DNA of 64,000 nt from Anaerolineales bacterium (GTDB lineage: Bacteria > Chloroflexota > Anaerolineae > 4572-78 > J111): positions 1-64,000 of the forward strand of contig JACKAU010000007.1 of NCBI GenBank assembly GCA_020634855.1, written 5' to 3'. Positions 16,869-24,919 of the stretch are shown here, one piece after another. The notes under the pieces are model-generated. The model was not told the DNA's origin, made no database searches, and saw only the letters and a program-made list of their open reading frames with translations. A program made the translations under genes and the position numbers. Position 1 is the stretch's first letter. The number at the start of each line of letters is the position of its first letter.

Positions 16869-17508
16869 GGGCGACACGGCCGCCAACTGGCTGACCGCTA
16901 ACCCGGTCCTGGCTGCTCGCGAAGTGGGCCTTGAGTTGGACACCCAGCTTTACAAGGTCGGGGATGGGGTCTCAAATTGGGACAGCCTGACCTATTGGGG
17001 CCAAATGCCTGCCCACAACCACAACGACCAGTATTACACCGAAGAAGAAATAGACGGCTTACTAAATGGCGTTTCGGCTGAACCGGATGCAGGCATCTGG
17101 ATATGGATTAACCAGTTTGAAGTCGCTAACAACCCCTCGGCTAATGGCAGCAACGTTCTGGTTCAATGCGATGCGGTCCAAACTTGGGGTGATCAACCGG
17201 TGGGTGAGATTGATCTGTTTGGTGTTCGCATTCTCCAAGCCGGCTATTATCGCATCGGGTGTGGCGCATTGCTCTATTCTCCTGGAACCAACTTTAAGGT
17301 CTTATCGGTCTGGAAAAATGGTATTATTTTGGCCTATTGTTACAACATGGGTTACGGCTGGCAGGATAATCATATTTTTATACCCAGAGTTTGGTTAGAT
17401 ATCGATGATGATCTTTATGTCCAATACCGGATCGACAACAACACCAACACCATCCGCTTTAAGACCGATTTTGGCGGCGGGTTAGCCATCACGAGGTTGC
17501 ATCAATGA
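16846..17508 (+). CDS. Phage tail-fibre-type protein
   Basis: 220 residues from GTG 16846, with GGGAGG 6 bases upstream. The N-terminal 50 residues have the pattern IKLRGDTAANWLTANPVLAA-x-E-x-G-L-E-x-D-T ... KVGDG-x-x-W-x-x-L-x-Y, well known at the start of phage tail fibres and receptor-binding proteins (the domain seen in major tropism determinants). The rest is beta-rich with many aromatic residues, as in C1q-like trimeric tips (about 80-220). It probably binds a cell-surface receptor. This is the clearest phage signature in the block. Confidence 0.75.
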   Translation: MGVTIKLRGDTAANWLTANPVLAAREVGLELDTQLYKVGDGVSNWDSLTYWGQMPAHNHNDQYYTEEEIDGLLNGVSAEPDAGIWIWINQFEVANNPSANGSNVLVQCDAVQTWGDQPVGEIDLFGVRILQAGYYRIGCGALLYSPGTNFKVLSVWKNGIILAYCYNMGYGWQDNHIFIPRVWLDIDDDLYVQYRIDNNTNTIRFKTDFGGGLAITRLHQ

Positions 17509-17960
17509 GTACTTATGCCCAAGCCATAAAATATCAATATCCTGACGCTCAAATAGGGGGAGTTGATGACAATGTCGAAATCTCCGAAATGCCAGATCGA
17601 ACCACACAGACTATTTTAACCGTCATCACCCGTTGGGATTTGTCCGATCCCCAACCCACAATTCAGGAACTTGACAACTATATCGCCTCACCTCAGTTTT
17701 ATGCGATGTGGCTGGCTGAGGAGAAAGACTTAGCCAAAGAGAAAACCTACTCGATTACCGAGGCGAAACGGGGTATCTATATCACCCTCAAAGTTGGCAA
17801 ACTGGGCGAGTATACTCAAAAAGATCGTGAAGCCCGTGACTGGGAAGAGGACGGGAAGCCGACATTGCCACTTTTATTCCAACCGTCAAAATATCCCATA
17901 TCACAAAAAGAGGCCCCCGAGTGGGGTTTGAGCCAAACAACCTTACTCAATGGTGGTTAG
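17505..17960 (+). CDS. Phage-type protein, possibly XkdW-like
   Basis: 151 residues, ATGA overlap with the fibre gene. The opening YPDAQIGGVDDNVEI and the RWDLSDPQPTIQEL stretch recall the small XkdW-type proteins found beside tail-fibre genes in Gram-positive prophages. The similarity is from memory and weak. The second half is basic and Pro-rich. No membrane segment. Confidence 0.5.
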   Translation: MSTYAQAIKYQYPDAQIGGVDDNVEISEMPDRTTQTILTVITRWDLSDPQPTIQELDNYIASPQFYAMWLAEEKDLAKEKTYSITEAKRGIYITLKVGKLGEYTQKDREARDWEEDGKPTLPLLFQPSKYPISQKEAPEWGLSQTTLLNGG

Positions 17961-18124
17961 ATATTGTCATCACCTGGGCCTTGGCTACAGCTATCATCAC
18001 TGCCCAAGAACGGGCATCCCTGCTGGCCATCGAAGCCGCGACAACAGTCGAGGCGGCTAGGGCCGCGCCAGACAGCATGGACTGGTCGGAATTGCCGGCA
18101 ATCCCCCCACAACCAACGGCGTAA
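17921..18124 (+). CDS. Hypothetical small protein, last gene of the block
   Basis: 67 residues if started at GTG 17921, overlapping the previous gene by 40 bases. A later in-frame start would shorten it. One amphipathic or hydrophobic helix (WLDIVITWALATAIITAQERASLLAIEAA), then a Pro-rich tail. Not recognised. It ends 4 bp before a strong hairpin. Confidence 0.4.
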   Translation: MGFEPNNLTQWWLDIVITWALATAIITAQERASLLAIEAATTVEAARAAPDSMDWSELPAIPPQPTA

Positions 18125-18128
18125 ATAA

Positions 18129-18158
18129 AAGGGGTGCGAAGTCACCCCCGCACCCCTT
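18129..18158 (+). terminator. Perfect hairpin ending the phage-like block
   Basis: AAGGGGTGCG and CGCACCCCTT form a perfect 10-bp stem around a 10-base loop, directly after the last gene. The T-run is only TT, so termination may be partly factor-dependent. Confidence 0.65.
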
Positions 18159-18439
18159 GAACAATCGTTCTAAACACGAAAGATTATGCGTAATAAAAAT
18201 GCTGTGTTATTACGTGGCTAATCAGATTCTTTAAAACTCAGGGGGTAACAAGCTTGTAAAACGTATTTCCTTGTTATGGGTCACGTTTTACGATTTTATG
18301 GTGTCAACCTTACAAAACCTTGTGAGCCTTTCTGCCTTGCCATTTTGGTAACAAGGGGTTGAGAAATATGGGACGGGATTTTATTACAATAAACATGATC
18401 CGGTAAAATTTTTAACGCATAAATACTATGCGAAGTCGT
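18159..18439. other. Intergenic region with several dyads
   Basis: No gene seen. Three inverted repeats: CGTAATAA / TTATTACG (about 18187-18213), GTAAAACGT / ACGTTTTAC (about 18256-18291) and CGCATA / TATGCG (18417-18433). TAACAAG or its complement occurs several times (near 18247, 18270, 18350). The last dyad may help terminate the leftward pentapeptide gene. Candidates for the rest are an attachment site, origin or structured RNA of the neighbouring block; none is proven. Confidence 0.45.
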
Positions 18440-21400
18440 TCAATCCTCCCGGACAGCATTGGCCGGGCCAGGGTTAAATTTTGGCGGCCATTGGGTTGAA
18501 CCGTTATAACGTGCATCGACCAGGTTGGCGCTGGTCAGCGTTGTTCGGCTCAAATTGGTGTCGCGAAGATTGGCCCCGCGTAGACTGGTGCCGGTTAGAT
18601 CGGCCTGGCTTAAATCGGCATTTTTGAGATCTGCGCCGTCGAGGTCCGCGCCGTTTAGGTTGGCTCGATACAAGTTAGCTCGGCTCAGGTCCGCCTCGGT
18701 TAAGTCGGCCCCGCTCAGATCGACCTGAACCAGATTGGTTTCGCGCAGGTCTGCCTGCCGTAACTGCGACTGGCTAAGTCCGGCGGCAAATAGATTGGCG
18801 TTTTTTAAGTTTGCGCCATTGAGCAGCGCCCGGCTAATGCTGGCTCCGCGCAATGAGGCTTCAAGGAGATTGGCTCCGCTGAAGTCAACGTCACGTAGGT
18901 CGGCTTTGTGGAAATCCGCGCCTTCCAATTGGGCTTCCCTGAAATCGGCTCCGCGCTGGCTGGAAGCAAAGAGATTGGACCCACTTAAGTTGGCGCCGTC
19001 AAAATTCGCATTGATGAGGATAGCCTGGGTCAAAGATGCGCCACGGACATCAGCCTCTTGTACCTGGGCGCGGGTCAGATCAGCCTGATCGAGCCGGGCC
19101 TCGCGTAAATCACTGTGGCGCGGGGGATCATCTTCGCTGGGCCGCAGATCGACCTCCACCAGACTGGCGTTGGTCAGGTTGGCTCTAAACAGATCGGCCC
19201 CACGCATATCGGCCCCATCCAGGACCACCCCACTCAGGTCTGTCTCGCGGAGATCGGCGTTAGTCAGGCTGATTCCGGCCAGATTTGATCCGGTGAAGGT
19301 TGCCCTATTTATGAGTGCGCAGTCCAGCCTGGCCTCTTTGAGAAAGGTATTGGTCAGGTTAGCCTGTTCCAGGTTGGTTCTGACGCCGTTACAGTTGTCT
19401 TCGGTCGGCCTGAGATCGGCTTGTTCAAGATTGGCTCCGGTTAGGTTAGCGCCCTTCAAATTGGCTCCGCGCAGGTTAGCGTCTTTCAGCGTGGCCTGAC
19501 TCAAATTGGCCTCAATTAAGATCGCTTCACTGAGATTGACGCTGCTCAAATTAGCCTGACTCAGATCGACTTCTGTTAAATCGGCCCGGCGTAACGTGGC
19601 CTCGTTGAGCCGAGCGTCTTTGACATTGGCCTGGCGTAAATCAGCGCCGGTTAAGTCGGCCCCTCGCAAATCGGTGTTTTGCAAATTGACTCGAGCCATA
19701 TTGACCCCCCGTAGGTTAGCCAAAACCAATTGCCGATCTTGCAAATCTCGCCCCTCGACGCCATTATTGACGATTTCCCAAACCAAGGTCCACCGAGGAC
19801 TCAGGCCGGTGGCCCCATCAATGCGCGTGTCACGCAGATCGGCCAAACTCAGTTCGGTTCCCTCTAAATTAGTATCCCGTAGGTCGGCATCTTGCAGGTT
19901 AGCTCCGGACAAAAACGCATTCGTTAAGTTCGCCCCTTCAAAGTCGGCCTCTTCCAAGTCCGCGCCAATCAGGCAGATATTGGTCAGATCGCTATTTTGC
20001 AGGTTAGCGTTTTTTAGATTAGCTCCGATCAAAGCCACGTTGTCCAGAGAGGCAAACACATCCGAGATATCGACGTCTTCCAAATTCGCGCCAATTAAGA
20101 TCGCGCCGCGAAAATTAGCGGCGGCTAGATTTCGAGCCTTGAGCAGATTTTGGACTTGGACCACAGTTTCGCTGTCGTGCAGGCCGGTCAACAGCGCGAT
20201 GGTTTCTTTGATTTGCCGGATATCTTTATCTTCCAACTCTTCAGGATCGCGCCGGAGGAGTTCTTTGACCCGTTCCGTCTGGCGGCTGATTTCCTGGGGG
20301 TTGACATCGCTGGGTAAACTGAGAATAGCGCCCTGAAAAATAGCCCCTTCAAGGTCCGCATTTTCCAAATTTGCGCCTTGAAGAATCGCGCCGCTGAGAT
20401 CGGCATTGACCAGGCTGGCATTGCGAAGCTCGGCTCCGCCCAAGTTGGCCTGCTGCATCTGCGTTTGCGAAAGGTTGGCATTTTGTAAATTGGCATTAAG
20501 AAAATTAGTTTTGGTCAGAATAGCCCCGCTCAAATCAGCGCGATTAAGCTGGGCCTCGGACACATTGGCTTCGGTTAAATCGGCGTTAGTGAGCCGGGCG
20601 CCGGTTAAGTTAGCGCCTTGCAGGTTGGCCCGCTGTAACTGTGCATTCGACAGATTGGCCGAGGTTAGATTAGCCCCATTGAGTTGGGCATTTTGCAGAT
20701 TAGCCCCGACCAAGTTGGCCCCGGTCAAATTGGTCGAACTGCCCTCCAATCTGGCTCCGCGTAGATCGGCGCCGGCCAAATTAGCGCCGATTAAGTTGGC
20801 CCCGGCGAGATTGGCATCGCGCAGGTCGGCATTACTGAGGTCGATGCCGGCCAGTAGCGCGCCTTGTAGATTAGCGTTACGCAAATCTCGGCTATCACGT
20901 AGGTTAGTGCCGCTGGCCATCTCCGGCGACCCGGCGATGGCAATGGCGCCGTCCTGAATTTCCGTCAACTGCGTGACCAATTGAGACGCCAGGCCAGGGT
21001 CACGCGTCTCCACCGCGACCTGCAGCGCTTCCTGCTGTCGGATAACTGGGTTACTGGGAATACTGAGGGCGGCGTTTTGCATATTAGCGTTGTTGAGGAC
21101 GGCCCCGGTAAAATTCGCATCGAAGGTAAACGTACCGGTCATGATCGCGCTGGTAAAGTTGGTAGTGATTAGCGTGGTGTTATTTAAGTTCGTGCTGGGC
21201 AGGATGGCTCTGGTGAAATTAGCCCCCGACAGATTGGCCCCGCTCAGATCGGCCCCGCTCAATATGGCCTCTTCAAAATTGACCCCGCTCAAATCTTCAC
21301 CGCTTAAATCGATGCCGGCTAAATTCTGATGGGCGCAATTAGGCTTGCAGGGCGGGCGCGGTTCGGGAGACGGCGGAATGATGCCTAATTGCCACAACAC

Positions 21401-21490
21401 TAGCAGACCCACCATAAAAATAGCCATCAGGCCGATCATGCTCAACAGCAGTAAATTGAGCATTTTTGTCGATTGTCCGTTTGAGGCCAT
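18440..21490 (-). CDS. Giant membrane-anchored pentapeptide-repeat protein
   Basis: 1016 residues. A short cytosolic start is followed by one hydrophobic helix (about 10-37) and a Pro-rich linker with CKPNC. Then come very many A(D/N)LXX pentapeptides, which fold as a right-handed four-sided beta helix. Two helical interruptions (about 155-195 and 410-465, the latter KELLRRDPEELEDKDIRQIKE) break the helix. The anchor places the repeat rod outside the membrane. Known pentapeptide proteins include DNA mimics and structural rods; here a surface or periplasmic scaffold is more likely. AAAGGA precedes the ATG. The DNA is strongly internally repetitive. Confidence 0.88.
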   Translation of the reverse strand: MASNGQSTKMLNLLLLSMIGLMAIFMVGLLVLWQLGIIPPSPEPRPPCKPNCAHQNLAGIDLSGEDLSGVNFEEAILSGADLSGANLSGANFTRAILPSTNLNNTTLITTNFTSAIMTGTFTFDANFTGAVLNNANMQNAALSIPSNPVIRQQEALQVAVETRDPGLASQLVTQLTEIQDGAIAIAGSPEMASGTNLRDSRDLRNANLQGALLAGIDLSNADLRDANLAGANLIGANLAGADLRGARLEGSSTNLTGANLVGANLQNAQLNGANLTSANLSNAQLQRANLQGANLTGARLTNADLTEANVSEAQLNRADLSGAILTKTNFLNANLQNANLSQTQMQQANLGGAELRNASLVNADLSGAILQGANLENADLEGAIFQGAILSLPSDVNPQEISRQTERVKELLRRDPEELEDKDIRQIKETIALLTGLHDSETVVQVQNLLKARNLAAANFRGAILIGANLEDVDISDVFASLDNVALIGANLKNANLQNSDLTNICLIGADLEEADFEGANLTNAFLSGANLQDADLRDTNLEGTELSLADLRDTRIDGATGLSPRWTLVWEIVNNGVEGRDLQDRQLVLANLRGVNMARVNLQNTDLRGADLTGADLRQANVKDARLNEATLRRADLTEVDLSQANLSSVNLSEAILIEANLSQATLKDANLRGANLKGANLTGANLEQADLRPTEDNCNGVRTNLEQANLTNTFLKEARLDCALINRATFTGSNLAGISLTNADLRETDLSGVVLDGADMRGADLFRANLTNASLVEVDLRPSEDDPPRHSDLREARLDQADLTRAQVQEADVRGASLTQAILINANFDGANLSGSNLFASSQRGADFREAQLEGADFHKADLRDVDFSGANLLEASLRGASISRALLNGANLKNANLFAAGLSQSQLRQADLRETNLVQVDLSGADLTEADLSRANLYRANLNGADLDGADLKNADLSQADLTGTSLRGANLRDTNLSRTTLTSANLVDARYNGSTQWPPKFNPGPANAVRED

Positions 21491-21610
21491 AAGCCGTTCC
21501 TTTTCCCAAAAAGAGTACCTTACTCGCCAATTTGATTATGTAGAGTTATTGTGCTTATAATACCTCAACTTGACAAAAAATGCACCTACAATCGATGCTG
21601 CTTTTACTTT

Positions 21611-21638
21611 TCGACCCTATCTCGTTCTATGCTATAAT
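21611..21638 (+). promoter_or_regulatory. Promoter with consensus -10 right before the operon start
   Basis: TATAAT at 21633-21638, with TCGACC 16 bases upstream as a weak -35. The ATG of the next gene starts at 21647, only 8 bases after the -10. Transcription would therefore begin about 2 bases before the start codon, implying a nearly leaderless message. Confidence 0.5.
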
Positions 21639-21646
21639 TGCCGCTT

Positions 21647-23680
21647 ATGGAAAAAAATCGGTTACCCGGAATAAACCTTGATGCCGCCATTAGTTTGACC
21701 GTCGCCTTGGTGGCCTTTGCCTTGTTCTTCAGCACCTTGGCTCCGACTGTACTCGAGGCCGACGCCGGCGAGTTTCAGTTTGTACCGTGGCTGCCGGGCA
21801 TCGCTCACCCGCCCGGCTACCCGCTCTACACCCTGCTGGGCTGGCTATGGCTGCATGTTTTGCCGTTTGGCGAGGTGGCCTGGCGTATGAATCTCCTGTC
21901 GGCGCTAATCGCCGCCGGCGCGATAGGGCTAATGGTTCAGGTGGTCCGGCTGGTACTCAACCAAACTCTGCCGGAAACGCCGGTTCCGGCCCAACGGATC
22001 GTCGCTGTCATCGCAGCGCTAACGTTGGCCGCAACGCCGACGTTTTGGAGTCAAGCCATCATTGCCGAGGTCTATGCACTGCACACGTTGTTTGTAGTGC
22101 TGATACTATGGCTGGCGCTTCAATCCGGCGAGCGCGTCTGGGCCGGTCAACTGCTGGCAGTGACCTTGGGGCTAGGACTGGCGCACCATGTGACGACAAT
22201 TTTACTGGTACCGGCGGTTGTGGTCTATGTCATCATCCGGTCAGGCCGACCGGTAACCATAAAGGTGATCTCAATAATCCAATACGGGCTGCTGGCAATG
22301 ATCCCGCTGCTGCTCTATCTTTACTTGCCGATTATCGCGCCGTTTACGCCGTATGCTCAATTGCCGTTGAGCCAGACCCAAACCTTGACCTTGTATGACA
22401 ACTCGGTTTCCGGATTTGTAGACCACGTTTCGGCTAACGCCTTTAGAGGCGATTTGCAGCCGGCAGCCGTCGGCGTCGAGCGGATCGAACTGGTGGGGCA
22501 ACTGCTGCGTCGGCAAGTAGGCTGGGCAGGCATCATTTTGGCGATCGCGGGCCTAATCGTGCTGTGGCGTCGCCGAAAATTTGATTTGCTGGCGTTGACC
22601 GGCCTCGCCTTGGGGGCGGTGGTTGGATTCAACCTGATCTATTTCATTGGCGACGTGTTTGTCCTATTTATCCCGGTCTGGCTGATTGTCTGTATTTGGC
22701 TGGCCGTTGGGATTTTAGGCCTGGTTCATTGGCTGGCCGATCGATTTGTTCGCGCCAAAATTGGGTCAGAAGATAGCGTCATTTTTCATCGACTGCGCCG
22801 GCAACTTTGGCGCAATGCTTACCAGACCATTATGCTGGTCTTACCGCTCTTTTTTTTTGCCCTGCCCTTGCTGCTAGTCGCGGCCAATCTGTCTGAAGTT
22901 CGTCAAGATGAGACCACGCAAGTTCGCGATCGCTGGCTGGAAATTCTAGCTGAGCCGCTCCCGGAGCGCGCGGTCTTACTAAGTAATGACCGAAACGAGA
23001 TTATGCCCATGTGGTATTACCAATATGTTGAACAGCGCCGGCCTGATTTACAAGGCTTGTTTCCCCTGATTACACCGGACCCGGCCTATGCCCATATTGC
23101 CGGCGTTTTAGACCAGGCCTTACGGTCAGGCCGGCCGGTCTATTTGATCAAGCCGATGGACGGCTTAAGCCTCAAGGCCGACCTGACTCCGGCGGGAACC
23201 CTTTTTCAAGTCACGCCACTCGATTTGCCGCCTCGATTTGAGAGCCGCCAAAAACTACCGGATGTTACTGTCGCACTGCCCGACGGCGAATCGACCGAGT
23301 CGATCTCGCTGGTGGGCTACGATATATCACCGGCCAGCAGCCGGGCCGGCGATACGGTTGAGATCACGCTTTACTGGCATGTTGATCAAGATTTACAGAT
23401 CGATTACACCAGCTACGTCCACTTGGTAGCCCCGGATGGAACCGGCCTGGCGCAGAGCGACCATCGACCGGGTGGAGACTTTTATCCCAGCAGCGACTGG
23501 CAAATCGGCGAGACCCTCCGTGATAAACATACCTTGACCTTGCCGGCTGATTTGCCGGATGGGGTTTACCCGTTGCGGGCCGGCATGTATTTTCAGCCGG
23601 AGCCGGGCCTTATTGTGGGGATGGGCAGCGGAGTCGAAGTTGGCGCTTTAACGGTTAAAACACCAGCGAGTCAAGGGTAA
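21647..23680 (+). CDS. DUF2723 / PMT-type membrane glycosyltransferase with C-terminal beta-sandwich
   Basis: About 677 residues. The N-terminal two thirds hold about ten hydrophobic helices. The start carries an LEADAGEFQFVPWLPGIAHPPGYPLY block characteristic of DUF2723 proteins, which belong to the GT-C superfamily with the acidic DAGEF pair as the likely catalytic site. Members transfer sugars from lipid carriers outside the membrane. The last 120 residues form a soluble beta-sandwich related to the tail of the kinase at 324-2219. ATG 21647 is chosen because it follows the -10 box; an in-frame TTG at 21638 overlaps the box. First gene of a five-gene operon. Confidence 0.82.
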   Translation: MEKNRLPGINLDAAISLTVALVAFALFFSTLAPTVLEADAGEFQFVPWLPGIAHPPGYPLYTLLGWLWLHVLPFGEVAWRMNLLSALIAAGAIGLMVQVVRLVLNQTLPETPVPAQRIVAVIAALTLAATPTFWSQAIIAEVYALHTLFVVLILWLALQSGERVWAGQLLAVTLGLGLAHHVTTILLVPAVVVYVIIRSGRPVTIKVISIIQYGLLAMIPLLLYLYLPIIAPFTPYAQLPLSQTQTLTLYDNSVSGFVDHVSANAFRGDLQPAAVGVERIELVGQLLRRQVGWAGIILAIAGLIVLWRRRKFDLLALTGLALGAVVGFNLIYFIGDVFVLFIPVWLIVCIWLAVGILGLVHWLADRFVRAKIGSEDSVIFHRLRRQLWRNAYQTIMLVLPLFFFALPLLLVAANLSEVRQDETTQVRDRWLEILAEPLPERAVLLSNDRNEIMPMWYYQYVEQRRPDLQGLFPLITPDPAYAHIAGVLDQALRSGRPVYLIKPMDGLSLKADLTPAGTLFQVTPLDLPPRFESRQKLPDVTVALPDGESTESISLVGYDISPASSRAGDTVEITLYWHVDQDLQIDYTSYVHLVAPDGTGLAQSDHRPGGDFYPSSDWQIGETLRDKHTLTLPADLPDGVYPLRAGMYFQPEPGLIVGMGSGVEVGALTVKTPASQG

Positions 23681-23691
23681 ACATTGCAACG

Positions 23692-24903
23692 ATGAAGCGT
23701 AACCCTGAACGCACGGCCTGGATAGTGTTGTTGACGGCCTTTGGCTCATTTTGTCTACTCGCGGTTCTATGCCCTGCCTCCATCTACTGGTATATCATGA
23801 ACGCCACCGATCCGTTACCGGTTGAGCTGACGTCAGTCAGGGGTATTGTCCTGGTCGATGATGCCGCCACCGAATTCTCTTTTTCCATTATGGATGGGCA
23901 AACCGTCCCCCTCAATGTCACTCAGAGCGTGGCTACCGACAATACATCTCAGGCTATTTTAACGTTCACCGACGACAGCAGCCTGACGCTGTACGGCGAC
24001 ACCTCTATTGTTTTACAACTGGCTCAGGAGCCGCGTTATGGCCTTAGTAATCACCCAACCGAAATTGGCGTTGAGGTAAAAAAGGGCCGAGTTAGAGCCA
24101 CTGCCTCGCGCGGTCAGGCGGATTTATGGTTCAATATTCAAACCCCTGATGCCGATATTTTGCTCGATCAGGGCAGCTACTCCGTTGAGGTTAACGAAGA
24201 TTTAACCCAAGTAACGACCCGCTTGGGCCAAGCCGAGGTAAACAGCGGCGGCGAGACCATCATTTTAGGCCAAGGTGAACGCGCCGTCGTCGGTCACAAT
24301 ACGCCTTTATCAGAACCACTGCCGGCGGCCCAAAATTTACTGGCCGACAGTAACTTTACGAAAGAGTTTGAAGATACCTGGGAAGTGTACCAAATAACCC
24401 CCATCGAGAGCATCACCACCACCGCCGAAGTCGTCAACTTTCAAAACCAGTCGGTCCTCAATCTGCGCAGCGAAGGCGAGGACAACATTCATTCGGAGGT
24501 TGGCGTTATCCAGATGGTCAATAAAGATGTACGCGATTTTCAGTCGCTACGAGTTTTTGCTGAAGTTCGGCTGCTCGATCAGACTCTGCCGGGCGGCGGC
24601 CAGCTTGGCTCGGAGTTTCCGATTATGCTCAACGTGGCTTATCGCGACGCCGAAGGCAACGAGCGAGATTGGTTCCACGGGTTTTATTACGAACCGCCGC
24701 CGGAGAATTACATCCTCTACAACCAGCCGGACAATTCCAGCGAGCGCATTGCTCGGTTTATTTGGTACCCCTATGAGTCGGTCAATCTGCTGACCACGCT
24801 TGGCCCCACCAAACCGGTTTACATTCGCTCGATTCGCATCTACGCCTCCGGCTGGATCTACGATTCAATGGTGGCCAACATCTCTCTTCTGGCGGAAGAG
24901 TAA
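23692..24903 (+). CDS. FecR-domain membrane-anchored protein
   Basis: 403 residues. An N-terminal signal-anchor helix (about 8-37) is followed by a FecR-type region (about 60-200) with the VRATASRGQADLWFNIQTPDADILLDQGSYSVEVNEDLTQVTT-like block in which Gly and Val positions repeat. The C-terminal 200 residues are beta-rich and unassigned. FecR domains outside iron uptake are found in extracytoplasmic scaffolds. It lies 11 bp after the DUF2723 gene and 16 bp before a second transferase, so it probably acts with them at the outer face. Confidence 0.72.
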   Translation: MKRNPERTAWIVLLTAFGSFCLLAVLCPASIYWYIMNATDPLPVELTSVRGIVLVDDAATEFSFSIMDGQTVPLNVTQSVATDNTSQAILTFTDDSSLTLYGDTSIVLQLAQEPRYGLSNHPTEIGVEVKKGRVRATASRGQADLWFNIQTPDADILLDQGSYSVEVNEDLTQVTTRLGQAEVNSGGETIILGQGERAVVGHNTPLSEPLPAAQNLLADSNFTKEFEDTWEVYQITPIESITTTAEVVNFQNQSVLNLRSEGEDNIHSEVGVIQMVNKDVRDFQSLRVFAEVRLLDQTLPGGGQLGSEFPIMLNVAYRDAEGNERDWFHGFYYEPPPENYILYNQPDNSSERIARFIWYPYESVNLLTTLGPTKPVYIRSIRIYASGWIYDSMVANISLLAEE

Positions 24904-24919
24904 GCCGGAAATCGCAACC

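Noticed and set aside
18500..20960. Several long plus-strand frames opposite the pentapeptide gene
   Set aside because: They are rich in Ser/Arg/Leu because the pentapeptide DNA repeats read so on the other strand; no ribosome sites.
18440..21490. Repetitive DNA that could suggest a CRISPR array
   Set aside because: The periodicity is 15 bases and encodes ADLXX units in one frame; there are no spacers.
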